Positions 25,913 through 35,194 of a stretch of 64,000 nucleotides of DNA are shown here, one piece after another (position 1 is the first letter of the stretch; each line of letters starts with the position of its first letter). A program made the translations under genes and the position numbers. Below the pieces are notes generated by a model. The model worked only from the letters and a program-made list of their open reading frames with translations, did not search any database and was not told the DNA's origin. Source of the stretch: Actinomadura violacea (GTDB taxonomy: Bacteria > Actinomycetota > Actinomycetes > Streptosporangiales > Streptosporangiaceae); contig NZ_JAGEPF010000010.1 of NCBI RefSeq assembly GCF_017573465.1, positions 264,928-328,927 on the forward strand, written 5' to 3'.

Positions 25913-27022
25913 ATGCAGCCTCCACGATCACGACAGGGCCGGCGCCGGGCGTCGCCCCACCGCCGGACCGCCGCCCCGCCGCCCCAGCCGCCGACGCCGC
26001 CCGTCCGGCAGGGGCCGCCGGCCCCTCCGCAGGAGCCGTTCCCCGGGGAGGCGCCGTACCCGCAGGGACCGCCCCCGCCGCACGGCGGACGCGGCGGAGG
26101 CGGCGGACGAGGCGGACGTGGCGGAGGCGGCGGTGGCCGCCGGCGCGGCGGGCCCTCCGGAGGCGACCGGCGCCGCCCGGCCTCGACCGACTGGCTAGGC
26201 GACGACCTGGAGCGCGAGTTCGAGGGCGCCCGGCGGACGCGGATGCGCGGCGTGATCGTGGGCGTCACCGCCCTGGTGCTCGTCATCCTGGTCGGCCTCG
26301 GCGCGATGGCCTACCTGAGCTTCGGCGGCGGGGCCGAGCACGCCGCCGCGCCGACGCCGAAGAAGGAGACGGGCAAGAAGCAGGGCGACGCGCGCGTCGA
26401 GACGGAACCGCCCGACGCGCCCACCGGCAAACCCAAGCAGTCCGTGTACATCCCGACGAAGGGCACCGGGAAATTCCTTCTGCCCGCCTCCGGGAGCCGC
26501 GTCTTCGGGCACGGCAAGATCATGCGCTACATGGTCGAGGTGGAGGGCGGCTTACGGCAGGACCCCACGAAGTTCGCGCGCAGCGTCGACAAGATCCTCG
26601 CGGACCGGCGCGGATGGACGGCCAGCGGGAAATGGGCGTTCCAGCGCGTGAACTCCGGCTCGTACGACTTCGTGGTGCAGCTCGCGTCGCCGAAGACCGT
26701 CGACAGGATCTGCGGCTCCTATGGCATGACCACGAACGGCACGGTGAACTGCAGCGGCGGCAAGCAGGTGGTCGTGAACCTGCGGCGCTGGCTGCTTTTG
26801 ACGAAGTACTACCGCGGCCAGCCGGACGCCTACCACGCGCTGACCGTCAACCACGAGGTCGGCCACCGGCTGGGCTTCGGCCATTCGACGTGCCCGGGGC
26901 GCGGCCGCCCCGCCCCGGTGATGATGCAGCAGATCTACGGGCTGAAGGGCTGCCGGATCAACCCGTGGCCGTTCGACGTGCACGGCCGTTTCCTGACCGG
27001 CCCGTCGGTTCCCGGAAAATGA
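25913..27022 (+). CDS. DUF3152 membrane-anchored metalloprotease-like protein
   Basis: A 369-residue protein: Pro/Gly/Arg-rich cytosolic N-terminus (1-110, including a Gly-Arg run near 59-80), one membrane helix (about 112-137), a linker rich in Lys/Pro, and an extracytoplasmic DUF3152 domain (about 180-365). The domain carries HEVGHRLGFGH (H314, E315, H318, H324), the metzincin-type zinc site, and a downstream PVMMQQIYGL that could supply the Met-turn. This indicates a zinc peptidase, although the family is uncharacterised. ATG 25913 is taken as the first Met fitting the Pro-rich start; a TTG at 25883 is less likely. Confidence 0.87.
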   Translation: MQPPRSRQGRRRASPHRRTAAPPPQPPTPPVRQGPPAPPQEPFPGEAPYPQGPPPPHGGRGGGGGRGGRGGGGGGRRRGGPSGGDRRRPASTDWLGDDLEREFEGARRTRMRGVIVGVTALVLVILVGLGAMAYLSFGGGAEHAAAPTPKKETGKKQGDARVETEPPDAPTGKPKQSVYIPTKGTGKFLLPASGSRVFGHGKIMRYMVEVEGGLRQDPTKFARSVDKILADRRGWTASGKWAFQRVNSGSYDFVVQLASPKTVDRICGSYGMTTNGTVNCSGGKQVVVNLRRWLLLTKYYRGQPDAYHALTVNHEVGHRLGFGHSTCPGRGRPAPVMMQQIYGLKGCRINPWPFDVHGRFLTGPSVPGK

Positions 27023-27060
27023 ATTAGGGGCGGCTCGCCGGGTTCCGCCACACTCGAGGC

Positions 27061-28512
27061 GTGCTCCTCACGATTACCACCACCCTGGACCGGGCGACCG
27101 ACCTGGGCTATCTCCTGCATAAGCATCCGGAGAAGGTGCAGAGTTTCGGGCAGTCCTTCGGCACCGCGCACGTCTTCTATCCGGACGCGGACGAGCGGCG
27201 CTGCACGGCGGCGCTGCTGCTGGACGTCGACCCCGTCAAGCTCGTGCGCACGCGCGGGAAGGGAACCCCCGACTTCTCCCTCGGCCAGTATGTGAACGAC
27301 CGTCCCTATGCGGCGTCGTCGTTGCTGGCCTCCGCCATGGCGAACGTCTTCCGCACCGCCATGCGCGGCAGGTGCGACATGCGGCCCGAACTGGCGGAGA
27401 CCGCGATCCCGCTGGAGATCGTGCTCCCGGCGCTCCCGTGCCGGGGCGGCCCCGGGCAGGCCGAGCGCTTCTTCGCACCGCTCGGCTGGGACGTGTCGGC
27501 CGTGCCCGTGCCGCTGGATCCGGAGTTCGTCGACTGGGGCGACTCCCGCTACGTGACGCTCACGCTCACCGGCCGGATGCGGCTCGCCGACGCGCTCAAT
27601 CAGCTCTACGTCCTGCTGCCCGTCCTGGACGACGCCAAGCACTACTGGATGGCGCCGGACGAGGTCGACAAGCTCATCCGCGCAGGGGAGGGGTGGCTCG
27701 GCGCGCATCCCGACCGGGCCGCCATCACCCGCCGCTACCTCGCCAACAGGCGCGCCCTCGTGCGCGCCGCGCTGGGCCGCCTCGCCGACGCCGAGGACGC
27801 GCCGGACGACGCGCTCGACCCGGTCGAGGTCGAGGAGGAGCCCGCGCGCCCTGAGAACGGCACAGAGAACGGTACTGAGAACGGCGCGGAGGCCGCGGAG
27901 GAGGCGCCGGCGTCGCTGTCGGAGCGGCGCGTCCAGGCGGTCGTGCAGGCGCTCCACGACGAGGACGCGCGCCGCGTCATCGACATGGGGTGCGGCTCAG
28001 GGAAGCTCCTCGCGCGCCTCGCCCGGGACGACTTCTTCAGCGAGATCGCCGGTACGGACGTCTCGTACCGCGCGCTGGAGGGAGCGGCACGCCGCCTGCG
28101 GCTCGACAAGCCGCGGCACCGTCCCGACAAGCGGCTCCAGGAGGTCTTCCAGAGCGCGCTCACCTACGCGGACGAACGCTTCCGCGGCTATGAGGCGGCC
28201 GTGCTGATGGAGGTCGTCGAGCACATCGACCCGCCCAGGCTCGCCGCTATGGAGCAGGTCGTGTTCGGCCATGCCAAGCCCCGCGTCGTCGTCGTGACGA
28301 CGCCCAACGCCGAGCACAACGTCCGCTACGAGGGAATGGCGCCCGGCGCCATGCGCCACCCCGACCACCGCTTCGAATGGACCCGCGCGGAGTTCCGCGC
28401 ATGGGCCGGCCGCGTCGCCTCGGCGCACGGCTACCGGGTCCGCCACGTGCCGGTCGGCGACGACGACCCCGAGGTGGGCGCGCCGACGCAGATGGGAGTG
28501 TTCGCCCGATGA
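27061..28512 (+). CDS. hen1: RNA 3'-terminal ribose 2'-O-methyltransferase Hen1
   Basis: A 483-residue bacterial Hen1, which 2'-O-methylates the repaired end of a cleaved RNA so that it cannot be cut again. Residues ~1-240 are the Hen1 N-terminal domain (LLTITTTLDRATDLGYLLHKHP), which stimulates Pnkp ligation; after an acidic linker with NGTENGTENG repeats comes the SAM domain with VIDMGCGSGKLLARLA (about 308-323) and the metal site MEVVEHID. It starts with GTG after CACACT at six bases, and its TGA overlaps the ATG of pnkp (ATGA), so the proteins are made together as the Pnkp-Hen1 repair complex. Confidence 0.96.
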   Translation: MLLTITTTLDRATDLGYLLHKHPEKVQSFGQSFGTAHVFYPDADERRCTAALLLDVDPVKLVRTRGKGTPDFSLGQYVNDRPYAASSLLASAMANVFRTAMRGRCDMRPELAETAIPLEIVLPALPCRGGPGQAERFFAPLGWDVSAVPVPLDPEFVDWGDSRYVTLTLTGRMRLADALNQLYVLLPVLDDAKHYWMAPDEVDKLIRAGEGWLGAHPDRAAITRRYLANRRALVRAALGRLADAEDAPDDALDPVEVEEEPARPENGTENGTENGAEAAEEAPASLSERRVQAVVQALHDEDARRVIDMGCGSGKLLARLARDDFFSEIAGTDVSYRALEGAARRLRLDKPRHRPDKRLQEVFQSALTYADERFRGYEAAVLMEVVEHIDPPRLAAMEQVVFGHAKPRVVVVTTPNAEHNVRYEGMAPGAMRHPDHRFEWTRAEFRAWAGRVASAHGYRVRHVPVGDDDPEVGAPTQMGVFAR

Positions 28513-31064
28513 CCGAGATCCGGCTTCCGGAGATGGGGCTGGTCGTCCTGGTCGGCGTGACCGGGTCCGGCAAGTCGCACTTCGCGCGCAAGCACTTCGA
28601 GCCGACGCAGGTGGTGTCGTCCGACCGCTGCCGCGGCATGGTGTCCGACGACGAGAACGACCAGTCCGCGACCGGCGACGCGTTCGACCTGCTGCACTAC
28701 ATCGTCGCCAAGCGGCTGCGCCGCGGCCTGCTCACCGTGGTGGACGCGACGAACGTGCAGAGCAAGGCGCGGCAGGCGCTGCTGCGGCTCGCCAAGGAGC
28801 ACGACGTGCTGACGGCGGCGATCGTCCTGGACGTCCCTGAGCGGCTCGCTGCCGAGCGGAACGCCGTCCGCCCCGACCGGGACATGCCCGCGCACGTCAT
28901 CCCGCGCCAGCGGCGCGAGCTGAGCCGCGGGCTGCGCACGCTCGGCCGCGAGTTCCGCCGCACCTACGTGCTGTCCGGGCAGGAGGAGATCGACGCCGCC
29001 ACGATCGTCTACGAGAAGCCGTGGAACGACAGGCGGGAGCTGACCGGGCCGTTCGACATCGTCGGCGACGTGCACGGATGCCGCGCCGAGCTGGAGGACC
29101 TGCTCGGCGGTCTCGGCTACGAGATCGAGCGGGACGCGCAGGGCCTGGCCGTGGACGCGAACCACCCCGGCGGGCGCACCGCCGTCTTCGTCGGCGACCT
29201 GGTCGACCGCGGCCCGGACTCGCCCGGCGTGGTCCGGCTCGTCAAGGGCATGGTGGAGGCGGGCAACGCGCTGTGCGTGTCCGGCAACCACGAGGCGAAG
29301 CTCGTCCGCGCCCTGCGCGGGCGCCAGGTACGGCTGTCGCACGGGCTCGCCGAGTCGATGGAGCAGTTCGGCGCCGAGACCGAGGAGTTCCGCGACGGCG
29401 CGCTGCGCTTCATGGACGGGCTCATCAGCCACTACGTCCTCGATGAAGGGCGCCTCGTCGTGGCCCACGCCGGGCTCAAGGAGGACTACCACGGGCGCGC
29501 GTCGGGCCGTGTCCGCTCGTTCGCGCTGTACGGCGACACGACGGGGGAGACCGACGAGTACGGGCTGCCCGTCCGCTACCCGTGGGCGCGCGACTACCGC
29601 GGCAAGGCGATGGTCGTGTACGGCCACACGCCCGTCCCCGACGCGGAATGGATCAACAACACCATCTGCCTGGACACCGGCGCGGTGTTCGGCGGCAAGC
29701 TGACCGCGCTGCGCTACCCGGAGCGCGAGCTGGTGTCCGTCCCCGCCCAGCAGGTCTGGTACGAGCCGGCCCGCCCGCTGCACGCGGCGTCCGCGTCGGC
29801 GCCGGGCGGGCACCGGGAGAGCGACGTCCTGAAGATCGACGACGTCCTCGGCAACCAGGGCGTGGAGACCCGGCTGATGGGGCGCGTCACCGTCCGCGAG
29901 GAGAACGCGCTCGCCGCGCTGGAGGTGATGAGCCGGTTCGCCGTCGACCCGCGGTGGCTCGTCTACCTGCCGCCGACGATGGCGCCCGCGGCCACCTCGC
30001 CGCTGCCCGGCCGGTTGGAGCACCCCGCCGAGGCGCTCGCCGCGTACCGGGAGAAGGGCGTCCTGCGCGCGATCTGCGAGGAGAAGCACATGGGCTCGCG
30101 CGCCGTCGCGGTCGTGTGCCGCGACGCGTCGGTGGCGGAGGCGCGGTTCGGCGTGGAGGACGGGACGACCGGCGCGGTCTACACCCGCACCGGGCGGTCC
30201 TTCTTCCGCGACGTGTCCGCTACGGAGGAGGTGCTCGACCGGGTTCGTTCCGCGATCGGCGCAGCCGGCCTGTGGGACGAGCTGGAGACCGGATGGCTCG
30301 TGCTGGACTGCGAGCTGCTGCCGTGGTCGGCCAAGGCCATGGACCTCATCCGCACCCAGTACGCCGCCACGGGCGCGGCGGCGCGCGCCGCACTGCCGAT
30401 GGCGTCCGACGTCCTCGCGCGCGCACACGAGCGCGGCCTCGACATCGGCGGGCTCCGCGACCACATCGACCGGCGTGCGGCCAACGCCGCGCGTTTCCGC
30501 GACGCCTACGCGCGCTACTGCTGGCCGGTCGACGGACTGCAGGGTGTGCGCATCGCACCGTTCCAGGTCCTCGCCGCGGAAGGCCGCTCCCTGGCGACCG
30601 CGCGCGAGCACGACTGGCACATGGACGTCGCGGCGAGGCTCGCCGACGCCGACCCCACCGGCCTGCTCCAGCGGACGGAGTCGGTCATTGTCGACCTGGC
30701 GTCGCCGGAGTCGGAGGCGGCCGTCACCGCATGGTGGGAGAAGCTCACCGCGTCGGGCGGGGAGGGGATGGTCGTCAAGCCGCTCGGGCCGCTCCCGGAG
30801 GACGTGAAGGTGCAGCCGGGCGTGAAGTGCCGGGGCCGCGAGTACCTGCGGATCATCTACGGGCCGGACTACACCGAGCCCGAGAACCTCGACCGGCTGC
30901 GCGGCAGGTCGCTCGGCCGCAAGCGCTCCCTGGCGATGCGCGAGCACGCGCTGGGGACCGAGGCGCTCGACCGGCTCGCCGCGGGGGAGCCGCTGTGGCG
31001 GGTCCACCAGGCCGTCTTCGCCGTCCTGGCCCTGGAGTCGGAGCCCGTCGACCCGCGCCTGTGA
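28509..31064 (+). CDS. pnkp: Polynucleotide kinase-phosphatase-ligase Pnkp
   Basis: An 851-residue three-module RNA repair enzyme that heals and seals RNAs cut by ribotoxins. Kinase: GVTGSGKS at 16-23, transfers phosphate to 5'-OH. Phosphatase: GDVHG (186-190), GDLVDRG (229-235), GNHE (259-262) of the calcineurin-like family, removes 2',3'-phosphate. Ligase/adenylyltransferase: EEKHMGSR with K526 as the AMP acceptor. The length matches clostridial Pnkp (about 870). It is translationally coupled to hen1. The ligase module is full length and its nucleotidyl motif intact, so the enzyme should be active with Hen1. Confidence 0.97.
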   Translation: MTEIRLPEMGLVVLVGVTGSGKSHFARKHFEPTQVVSSDRCRGMVSDDENDQSATGDAFDLLHYIVAKRLRRGLLTVVDATNVQSKARQALLRLAKEHDVLTAAIVLDVPERLAAERNAVRPDRDMPAHVIPRQRRELSRGLRTLGREFRRTYVLSGQEEIDAATIVYEKPWNDRRELTGPFDIVGDVHGCRAELEDLLGGLGYEIERDAQGLAVDANHPGGRTAVFVGDLVDRGPDSPGVVRLVKGMVEAGNALCVSGNHEAKLVRALRGRQVRLSHGLAESMEQFGAETEEFRDGALRFMDGLISHYVLDEGRLVVAHAGLKEDYHGRASGRVRSFALYGDTTGETDEYGLPVRYPWARDYRGKAMVVYGHTPVPDAEWINNTICLDTGAVFGGKLTALRYPERELVSVPAQQVWYEPARPLHAASASAPGGHRESDVLKIDDVLGNQGVETRLMGRVTVREENALAALEVMSRFAVDPRWLVYLPPTMAPAATSPLPGRLEHPAEALAAYREKGVLRAICEEKHMGSRAVAVVCRDASVAEARFGVEDGTTGAVYTRTGRSFFRDVSATEEVLDRVRSAIGAAGLWDELETGWLVLDCELLPWSAKAMDLIRTQYAATGAAARAALPMASDVLARAHERGLDIGGLRDHIDRRAANAARFRDAYARYCWPVDGLQGVRIAPFQVLAAEGRSLATAREHDWHMDVAARLADADPTGLLQRTESVIVDLASPESEAAVTAWWEKLTASGGEGMVVKPLGPLPEDVKVQPGVKCRGREYLRIIYGPDYTEPENLDRLRGRSLGRKRSLAMREHALGTEALDRLAAGEPLWRVHQAVFAVLALESEPVDPRL

Positions 31065-31098
31065 CGTCCGCGCCTGTGACGTCCGCGCCTGTGACGCC
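31055..31098. repeat. 15-bp tandem repeat over the pnkp stop codon
   Basis: GCGCCTGTGACGTCC occurs at 31055-31069 and 31070-31084, followed by 14 matching positions with one change at 31085-31098. The first copy contains the pnkp TGA; the later copies therefore carry extra in-register stops. Confidence 0.8.
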
Positions 31099-31146
31099 GG
31101 CCCCGGGCGCGCCGCCGGCCGTCGCCGGGACCCGCCGGAAATGACC

Positions 31147-31175
31147 GCGGCCCGCCTCCCTGGGGGGCGGGCCGC
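31147..31175. terminator. Hairpin terminator between pnkp and the zinc-finger gene
   Basis: GCGGCCCGCC (31147-31156) and GGCGGGCCGC (31166-31175) form a 10-bp perfect stem with a nine-base loop, between convergent gene ends. No T-run. Confidence 0.65.
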
Positions 31176-31181
31176 TCGGCG

Positions 31182-31439
31182 TCAGGTCGAGAAGAGCATG
31201 TGGAAAACGCTGCCGTGATGGCCGTGGTGCCCATGGTGGCCGTGGTGATGGTGGTGCTGCACGGCCGGGGCGCCCCATCCGGGCGCGGGCGGAGCGGCCC
31301 GGTAGCGGGACTCCATCTGGCTGAGGGCCTCGAGCTCGCCGTAGTCGAGGAAGATGCCCCGGCAGCTGTCACACTGTTCGATGTGGACGCCGCTGCGGTT
31401 GTAGGTCCGCATCAATCCATGACACTTAGGGCAGTGCAT
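31182..31439 (-). CDS. zf-TFIIB (TFIIB-like zinc ribbon) protein with His-rich tail
   Basis: An 85-residue protein. Residues 1-40 form a zinc ribbon, MHCPKCHGLM ... EQCDSCRGIFLDYGELE, with C3, C6, C23 and C26 as ligands, the zf-TFIIB family pattern. Residues ~61-76 are HHHHHGHHGHHGHHG, an unusual metal-binding run. Bacterial zf-TFIIB proteins have no defined function. The His tail could store or sense zinc, nickel or cobalt, but that is inference. It stands alone between pnkp and the phosphotransferase. Confidence 0.88.
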   Translation of the reverse strand: MHCPKCHGLMRTYNRSGVHIEQCDSCRGIFLDYGELEALSQMESRYRAAPPAPGWGAPAVQHHHHHGHHGHHGHHGSVFHMLFST

Positions 31440-31518
31440 CGCCTTGTCATCCTTCCGCTATGGATCCCCAGGTAGAGGGTAAATGTAGGGCAGGACGCGC
31501 GCCACGTCATACGGGCCG

Positions 31519-32487
31519 TCACGCCGCGTCCCCCGCGGCGGAGATTCTGCCGCAGGCGTCCACCATCGCCTGTTCCGGTCCGTCCAACGCGCGTTCGTCC
31601 CCCCTCGCGGATATGACGCACGTGGCGGCGATCTGGATCGCCAGACTTCGCGCTGGTATGTCCAGGGTCGTCCAAGGGTCGGCGGCGTCGGGCACCGCGG
31701 GGCCGCCGGCCGCGGCGTAGGCGTCGAGGAACAGCGTCCACTCGTCGGGGTGCAGGACGCCGGACAGGTACAGCGCGGCGGGACGCGCCAGGTCCCATGC
31801 GGGGTCGCCCCTGCCGAGGTCCTCGATGTCGATGAGCCGCCAGTGCCCGTCGCGCGCGCGCACCATCTGCCCCAGATGCCAGTCGCCGTGGATGAGGTGC
31901 TCCGGCCGCTCGGGACGGGCCATCCCCGCGTCTTCACCGCGGATCCAGGCGGGCAGTGTGGCGAACGCACGCCGGATCTCGTCCTCGGCAGTGCCGTCCC
32001 CGAGGCGTGCTACCTGCGTGGCCACGCGCGTGGGCCGTCCCCAGGACGGTGCTTCCGCAGGAATGGGCGTGGCATGGACGCCGGCCAACAGCCGCCCGGC
32101 CTCCTCCCAAGGAAGCTCCTTCTGCGGATCCACGGGCTCGCCGTACAGCGAGAGCGTGACCGTACGGCCGTCCACAGTCGACGGTGGTCCGAGCGGCCCC
32201 AGCAGGAGGTCCGGCAAGGAGGCCGCCACCTTGATGCGCGCGAGGAACGGGTCCCCGTACTCGCGGCCGGGCTGGTGCGCCTTCACCACGAGGTCGCCCA
32301 CCCGCACCACCAGGACGCCGTGACGGTCGTACAGCGTCTCCGGTTCGGCGGACGCGTCCGGAGCGTCCGCGCCGGTACGGGACGAGCCGGTGCGGGACGA
32401 GCCGGTGCGGGACGAGTCGCGCCCGATCTCAACGAGCCGGGCGAAAAGGTCCGGCGGGGCGGTCTCGGTCTCCACGGGACCAGTCAA
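31519..32487 (-). CDS. Aminoglycoside-phosphotransferase-fold (APH) family protein
   Basis: A protein of about 322 residues with the APH kinase fold: LIHGDWHLGQM (catalytic loop with D) and LIDIEDLGRGDPAWDLARP (metal-binding D), plus VVRVGDLVVKAHQPG carrying the N-lobe Lys. The family phosphorylates small molecules such as antibiotics, choline or macrolides; the substrate here is unknown. The N-terminal ~45 residues contain an SSRTG x3 repeat coded by a 15-bp tandem repeat. The start is uncertain: TTG at 32487 or GTG at 32475, neither with a good ribosome site. Confidence 0.82.
   Translation of the reverse strand: MTGPVETETAPPDLFARLVEIGRDSSRTGSSRTGSSRTGADAPDASAEPETLYDRHGVLVVRVGDLVVKAHQPGREYGDPFLARIKVAASLPDLLLGPLGPPSTVDGRTVTLSLYGEPVDPQKELPWEEAGRLLAGVHATPIPAEAPSWGRPTRVATQVARLGDGTAEDEIRRAFATLPAWIRGEDAGMARPERPEHLIHGDWHLGQMVRARDGHWRLIDIEDLGRGDPAWDLARPAALYLSGVLHPDEWTLFLDAYAAAGGPAVPDAADPWTTLDIPARSLAIQIAATCVISARGDERALDGPEQAMVDACGRISAAGDAA
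32374..32418. repeat. 15-bp coding tandem repeat (three copies)
   Basis: GGTRCGGGACGAGYC is repeated at 32374-32388, 32389-32403 and 32404-32418, coding in frame for SSRTG units in the phosphotransferase N-terminus. Copy number could vary without a frameshift. Confidence 0.8.
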
Positions 32488-32518
32488 CCATCCGGCGGGC
32501 CCCCCAGGCGGGCCCGGT

Positions 32519-34225
32519 CTACGCGGGAGAGTTCACCGACTCGTCGCGCAGCTTGCGCCGGATGACCTTCCCCAGGATGTTGCGCGGCAGGTCCGTGCGC
32601 GGACGGAACTCGGCGGGCACCTTGTAGTGCGAGAGGTAGCGCTCGCAGTGCCGCCGCAGCTCGTCCGCCGAGAACGGGTAGGCGGGATGCTCCACCACGT
32701 GCGCGATGACGCGTTCGCCGCGCCGCTCGTCCGGCCCGCCGACCACGGCGCAGTCGTGGACGGCGGGATGGCGGCGCAGGACCTTCTCCACCTCGGACGG
32801 GAAGACGCTGAACCCGCTCACCTTGATCATGTCGCGCTGGCGCTCCAGGATGGTGACGAAACCCTCCTCGTCCATCACCGCGATGTCGCCCGTCCGCAGC
32901 CATCCCTTCGACAGGGTCTGCGCGGTGGCGAGCGGCGCGTTCCAGTAGCCCGCGAACACCTGCGGGCCGCGCACCACCAGCTCGCCGGCCTCCCCGGGCG
33001 GCAGGTCCCGCGTCGGCTCGTCGACGTCCACGATGACCGCGTCCGTCATCGGCAGCGGCAGCCCCACGGTCAGGTTCCGCGCGCCGCCGCCGAGCGGGTT
33101 GGCGGTGACCGCCGGGGACGCCTCCGTCAGCCCGTAGCACTGGATCAGCCCGCGCGCCCCCAGCTCGTCGAGGCGGTCGAGGGTGCGCTGCCCGAGCGCC
33201 ATCGCGCCGCAGATGTAGACCCGCAGCGACCGCAGGTCCGACGGCCGGAACCGCGGGCCGTCCAGCACCTGCTCGTACAGCGTCGGCACGCCGGGGAACA
33301 CCGTTGGACGGTACTTGCGGATGGCGCGCAGCGCGCGGTCGCGGTCGAAGCGCGGCAGCAGCACCACCGCGCCCGCCCGCATGATGGGCGCGATGAGGCA
33401 GCTCATCAGGCCGAACGAATGGAACAGCGGCAGGACCGCGAGCGTCACGTCCTGGCCCTCGCGCCCGCCGAGATCCCACGCGTGCTGCTGGCACGCGTTC
33501 GCGACCAGGTTCCGGTGCGTCAGCATGGCGCCCTTGGGGCGGCCCTCCGTCCCGCCCGTGTACTGGATCGCCGCCAGGTCCCGCGACGGGTCCACCGGAA
33601 GCTGGCGCACCTGCCGCTGCGGGACGCGCTGCAGCTCGCTGAACGGGACGACGCCGGCGTCGTCCGGCACGTCCGCGGTGATGGCCGCCCGCCGCCGCTG
33701 CGTCTGCACCAGCGGCAGCCGCAGCACGGCCCGCTTCACCGGCGACAGGTAGTCGACGAGGGAGGTGACGACGACGTGCTCCAGCCGCAGCCGGTGCCGC
33801 ACCGCCCGCACCGTCCCGTAGGAACGATCCAGCACGACGGCGACCCGGGCGTCGCAGTCGGCGAGCTGGTGGAGCATCTCCTCCTCGGTGTACAGCGGGT
33901 TGTGCTGGACGGCGATCGCGCCCCTGCGCAGCACCCCGAAGAACGCGATCACCAGCTGCGGGCAGTTCGGCAGGATCAGCGCCACCCGGTCGCCGGGCTG
34001 CACGCCGAGCCGGTGCAGGCCGTCGGCGAAGCGGTCCGCCGCGTCCCGCAGGTCCCGGTAGGCGGTCCGCCGCCCGGAGAAGACCAGCGCGGTGCGCCGC
34101 GGGTACCGCTCCGCGGCGTCGTCGAGCAGCCGCGTGACGGGGACGTCCGGGATCGCGACCTCGGTGGGAACCCCCGGCTGATACCTCCGCCGCCACGGGA
34201 GTGATCTTTGTGACGAGGGCCACAT
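32519..34225 (-). CDS. Long-chain fatty-acid--CoA ligase (AMP-binding, FadD-like)
   Basis: A 568-residue ANL-superfamily enzyme that adenylates a fatty acid and transfers it to CoA. Motifs: the P-loop-like YTGGTEGRPKGAMLTHRN, the YGLTEASP motif A5, GWLRTGDIAVMDEEGFVTILERQRDMIKVSG (A7-A8 region) and the C-terminal Lys in NILGKVIRRKL. The TGGTEG variant, where TSGTTG is commoner, is seen in a bacterial FadD group. The ATG at 34225 gives the natural N-terminus MWPSSQRSLPW; a longer frame extends through the promoter region of the divergent metallo-hydrolase and is rejected. Confidence 0.92.
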   Translation of the reverse strand: MWPSSQRSLPWRRRYQPGVPTEVAIPDVPVTRLLDDAAERYPRRTALVFSGRRTAYRDLRDAADRFADGLHRLGVQPGDRVALILPNCPQLVIAFFGVLRRGAIAVQHNPLYTEEEMLHQLADCDARVAVVLDRSYGTVRAVRHRLRLEHVVVTSLVDYLSPVKRAVLRLPLVQTQRRRAAITADVPDDAGVVPFSELQRVPQRQVRQLPVDPSRDLAAIQYTGGTEGRPKGAMLTHRNLVANACQQHAWDLGGREGQDVTLAVLPLFHSFGLMSCLIAPIMRAGAVVLLPRFDRDRALRAIRKYRPTVFPGVPTLYEQVLDGPRFRPSDLRSLRVYICGAMALGQRTLDRLDELGARGLIQCYGLTEASPAVTANPLGGGARNLTVGLPLPMTDAVIVDVDEPTRDLPPGEAGELVVRGPQVFAGYWNAPLATAQTLSKGWLRTGDIAVMDEEGFVTILERQRDMIKVSGFSVFPSEVEKVLRRHPAVHDCAVVGGPDERRGERVIAHVVEHPAYPFSADELRRHCERYLSHYKVPAEFRPRTDLPRNILGKVIRRKLRDESVNSPA

Positions 34226-34354
34226 AATCGAGAATTCAACCACGACCCGCCCGATCCCGGAACAGCGGCGCCCGCCCGTCCCCGCCGCTCCGCGCGCGCT
34301 TGGGCGGCCGTCCGCGGGGTAGGGGGTCCGACCGGGATCGGAGAGGGGGAAACG

Positions 34355-35194
34355 ATGCCTGCGGACACAGCGACCCTGACCTTCGTCGGGAACGCGACCA
34401 CGATCATCCGGTACGGCGGAATCACGCTGCTGACCGACCCGAACTTCCTGCGCCGCGGCGAGCGCGCCGACCTCGGCCACGGCATCACCAGCAGACGGGT
34501 GAAGGACCCGGCGATCTCCGTGGACGAGCTGCCCGAGCTCGACGTCGTCGTGCTGTCCCACCTGCACGGCGACCACTGGGACCCGGTGGCCGAGCGGCAT
34601 CTCGACCGCAGGCTGCCGATCCTCACCACCGGGGCGGCGGCGCGCGCGCTGCGCGGCCGGGGGTTCCGCTCCGCGGAGGCCATGCGCACCTGGGACACCG
34701 AGACCGTCGCCAAGGGCGACCACGCGATCAGGGTCACCGCGCTGCCGGGACGGCACGCGCCCGGCCCGCTGCGCCGCCTCCTGCCGCCCGTCATGGGCTC
34801 GCTGCTGGAGTTCGGCCCGCCGGACGGCGAACCCCGGTTCCGGGTGTGCATCAGCGGCGACACGCTCATGTACGACGAGATCGCCGAGATCCGCCACCGG
34901 TACCCCGGCATCGACGCGGGCGTCGTCCACCTCGGCGGGACGCGGCTGCTCGGGCTGCTCACCGTCACCATGGACGGCCGCCAGGGCGCGCAATGGCTGG
35001 AGACCACCGGCTGCGCCACCGCCGTCCCCGTCCACTACGACGACTACACGGTGATGAAGTCGCCGCTCTCGGACTTCGACAAGGAGGTCGGCCGGCGCGG
35101 GATGGCCGCCCGCCTCCGCCACGTCGAGCGCGGCGGCACCATCACCCTCGGGCCGGCGAGGACCCAGTCGCCGACGCCTCATCCGGCGCGCTGA
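34355..35194 (+). CDS. MBL-fold metal-dependent hydrolase (UlaG/RomA-like)
   Basis: A 279-residue metallo-beta-lactamase-fold protein. It begins LTFVGNATTIIRYGGITLLTDPNF, typical of the UlaG/NAPE-PLD-like branch, and has the metal motif SHLHGDHWD, the RHAPGPLRRLLPPVMGS loop, FRVCISGDTLMYDE with the bridging Asp and the C-terminal VPVHYDDY His. Likely a phosphodiesterase or lactonase; substrate unknown. A GGAGAGGGGG ribosome site lies five bases before the ATG. Divergent from fadD. Confidence 0.9.
   Translation: MPADTATLTFVGNATTIIRYGGITLLTDPNFLRRGERADLGHGITSRRVKDPAISVDELPELDVVVLSHLHGDHWDPVAERHLDRRLPILTTGAAARALRGRGFRSAEAMRTWDTETVAKGDHAIRVTALPGRHAPGPLRRLLPPVMGSLLEFGPPDGEPRFRVCISGDTLMYDEIAEIRHRYPGIDAGVVHLGGTRLLGLLTVTMDGRQGAQWLETTGCATAVPVHYDDYTVMKSPLSDFDKEVGRRGMAARLRHVERGGTITLGPARTQSPTPHPAR

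Noticed and set aside
28431..31007. An 858-codon minus-strand frame across pnkp
   Set aside because: It is the antisense shadow of pnkp, whose kinase, phosphatase and ligase motifs are all in the plus frame.
32484..34223. A 579-codon alternative minus frame over fadD
   Set aside because: Arg/Ala/Gly-rich shadow frame; the ligase motifs lie in the frame starting at 34225.
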